From NCBI GenBank assembly GCA_023428425.1, contig JAEYYP010000314.1, forward strand, positions 1 to 24,579: DNA of 24,579 nt. Reading direction: 5' to 3'. The position numbers were made by a program, and so were the translations under genes. The stretch comes from Pseudomonadota bacterium. Its GTDB lineage: Bacteria > Pseudomonadota > Alphaproteobacteria > Rhizobiales > Devosiaceae. Shown one piece after another: positions 24,000 to 24,579 of this stretch; positions within the stretch are counted from its first letter, which is position 1, and the number at the start of each line of letters is the position of its first letter. The notes under the pieces were generated by a model. That model searched no databases and had not been told where the DNA came from. It saw only the letters and a program-made list of their open reading frames with translations.

Positions 24000-24557
24000 T
24001 TACTGCCGGAAGGGGAAATTGAAAGCCTTGAGCAGGGCGCGCGCCTCGTCGTCGGTCCGCGCGGTGGTGCACACGATGATATCCATGCCCCAGGTCTGGT
24101 CGATCTGATCGAAGTTGATCTCGGGGAAGATGATGTGTTCCTTGATGCCCATGGCGTAGTTGCCACGACCATCGAACGAGTTCGGGTTCAGGCCACGGAA
24201 GTCACGCACGCGGGGGAGCGCGATGTTCACCAAGCGGTCGATGAACTCGTACATGCGCTGCTTGCGCAGCGTAACCTTGACACCGAGCGGCATGTCTTCG
24301 CGGACCTTGAAGCCTGCGATTGACTTGCGAGCATGGGTGATGACGACCTTCTGGCCGGCGATCTTCTCGAGATCGGCAGCAGCTGCGCGCACCTTCTTGG
24401 TATCGTTGACCGCCTCGCCGACGCCGATGTTCAGCACGACCTTGTCGAGCTTCGGCGCCATCATGACGTTCTTGTAACCGAATTCCTTGATCAGGGCCGG
24501 CTTGATGGTCTCGTCGTACTGGGTACGGAGACGCGGGATATAGACGGTATCAGCCAT
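24000..24557 (-). CDS. rplE: 50S ribosomal protein L5
   Basis: Binds 5S rRNA and contacts P-site tRNA. The 185 residues are complete: [20 protein letters not shown] (about 7-26), then [20 protein letters not shown] (about 35-54), the signature [20 protein letters not shown] (about 81-100), and C-terminal [20 protein letters not shown]. The ATG (24555-24557) overlaps the end of rplX by 8 bases, with GGGGA about 8 bases upstream as Shine-Dalgarno. It is the first complete gene of the spc operon in view. Confidence 0.98.
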   Translation of the reverse strand: MADTVYIPRLRTQYDETIKPALIKEFGYKNVMMAPKLDKVVLNIGVGEAVNDTKKVRAAAADLEKIAGQKVVITHARKSIAGFKVREDMPLGVKVTLRKQRMYEFIDRLVNIALPRVRDFRGLNPNSFDGRGNYAMGIKEHIIFPEINFDQIDQTWGMDIIVCTTARTDDEARALLKAFNFPFRQ

Positions 24558-24579
24558 CGATCGTGTCCCCGGTCGACTT
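24550..24579 (-). CDS. rplX: 50S ribosomal protein L24, last codons only
   Basis: Reading the minus strand in from the window edge gives KSTGDTIDG then TGA (24550-24552). The Lys-Ser-...-Ile-Asp-Gly ending is typical of alphaproteobacterial L24, and rplX is the expected gene upstream of rplE. The stop overlaps the rplE start by 8 bases. The assignment rests on nine residues plus synteny. Confidence 0.75.
   Translation of the reverse strand, partial: KSTGDTIDG

Noticed and set aside
1..24579. Mobile elements, CRISPR, tRNA genes, defence or secretion systems
   Set aside because: Scanned by eye on both strands: no transposase, integrase, direct-repeat array or tRNA-like cloverleaf was found. 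All frames of note belong to housekeeping genes.

Overview
The window is about 24.6 kb of GC-rich DNA (low-to-mid 60s % GC by eye) from an alphaproteobacterium, most likely a Hyphomicrobiales member of the Devosia kind. The reasons are the ribosomal order rplX-rplE-rpsN-rpsH-rplF-rplR-rpsE-rpmD-rplO-secY-adk-rpsM-rpsK-rpoA-rplQ (adk after secY, no rpmJ or rpsD in the cluster), an ATP12 F1-assembly chaperone gene, and protein sequences typical of that order. The genus is an inference. The DNA is densely coding; no gene-free stretch exceeds 300 bases, the longest being about 200 bases at 13225-13422. No rRNA, tRNA, CRISPR array, IS element, prophage or attachment site was seen.

Layout from left to right. 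(A) 2-1204, plus strand: the 3' part of a QseC-type sensor histidine kinase that begins outside the window. (B) 1279-13224, all minus strand, transcribed right to left: degP-type protease, rarA, yqiJ-like membrane protein, flotillin, crcB, RluA-family pseudouridine synthase, HAD phosphatase, ATP12 chaperone, then after a promoter-like gap a DHFR/RibD-like reductase, a GYD-domain protein, tgt and pgi. (C) 13423-15217, plus strand: a type III PLP-dependent ornithine/lysine decarboxylase with its own terminator, then a small P-loop kinase-like protein. (D) 15243-16298, minus: an SDR/epimerase-type reductase. (E) 16354-24579, minus: the spc and alpha ribosomal-protein operons, closed by a strong intrinsic terminator after rplQ; the last codons of rplX lie at the window edge.

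How the genes work together. Block E builds the ribosome, RNA polymerase alpha and the SecY translocon, with adk embedded. Block B mixes envelope quality control (DegP), replication-fork rescue (RarA), a probable membrane-microdomain pair (YqiJ plus flotillin), fluoride export (CrcB), rRNA or tRNA pseudouridylation, and ATP synthase assembly (ATP12). Genes in the run crcB-rluC-HAD-atp12 overlap or almost touch and look like one operon. Tgt (queuosine) and Pgi (glycolysis/gluconeogenesis) close the block 13 bases apart. The decarboxylase in C feeds polyamine synthesis.

This is mostly a conserved housekeeping region and I do not see a clearly new multi-gene system. The points most worth a second look are: the apparent ATA (or CTG) start of the yqiJ-like gene behind an ideal Shine-Dalgarno; loss of three of four expected zinc ligands in Tgt; an orphan intrinsic terminator between the divergent degP and decarboxylase genes; a double-dyad operator-like region ahead of the DHFR-like gene; and stacked hairpins in the rplO-secY and rpsK-rpoA gaps.
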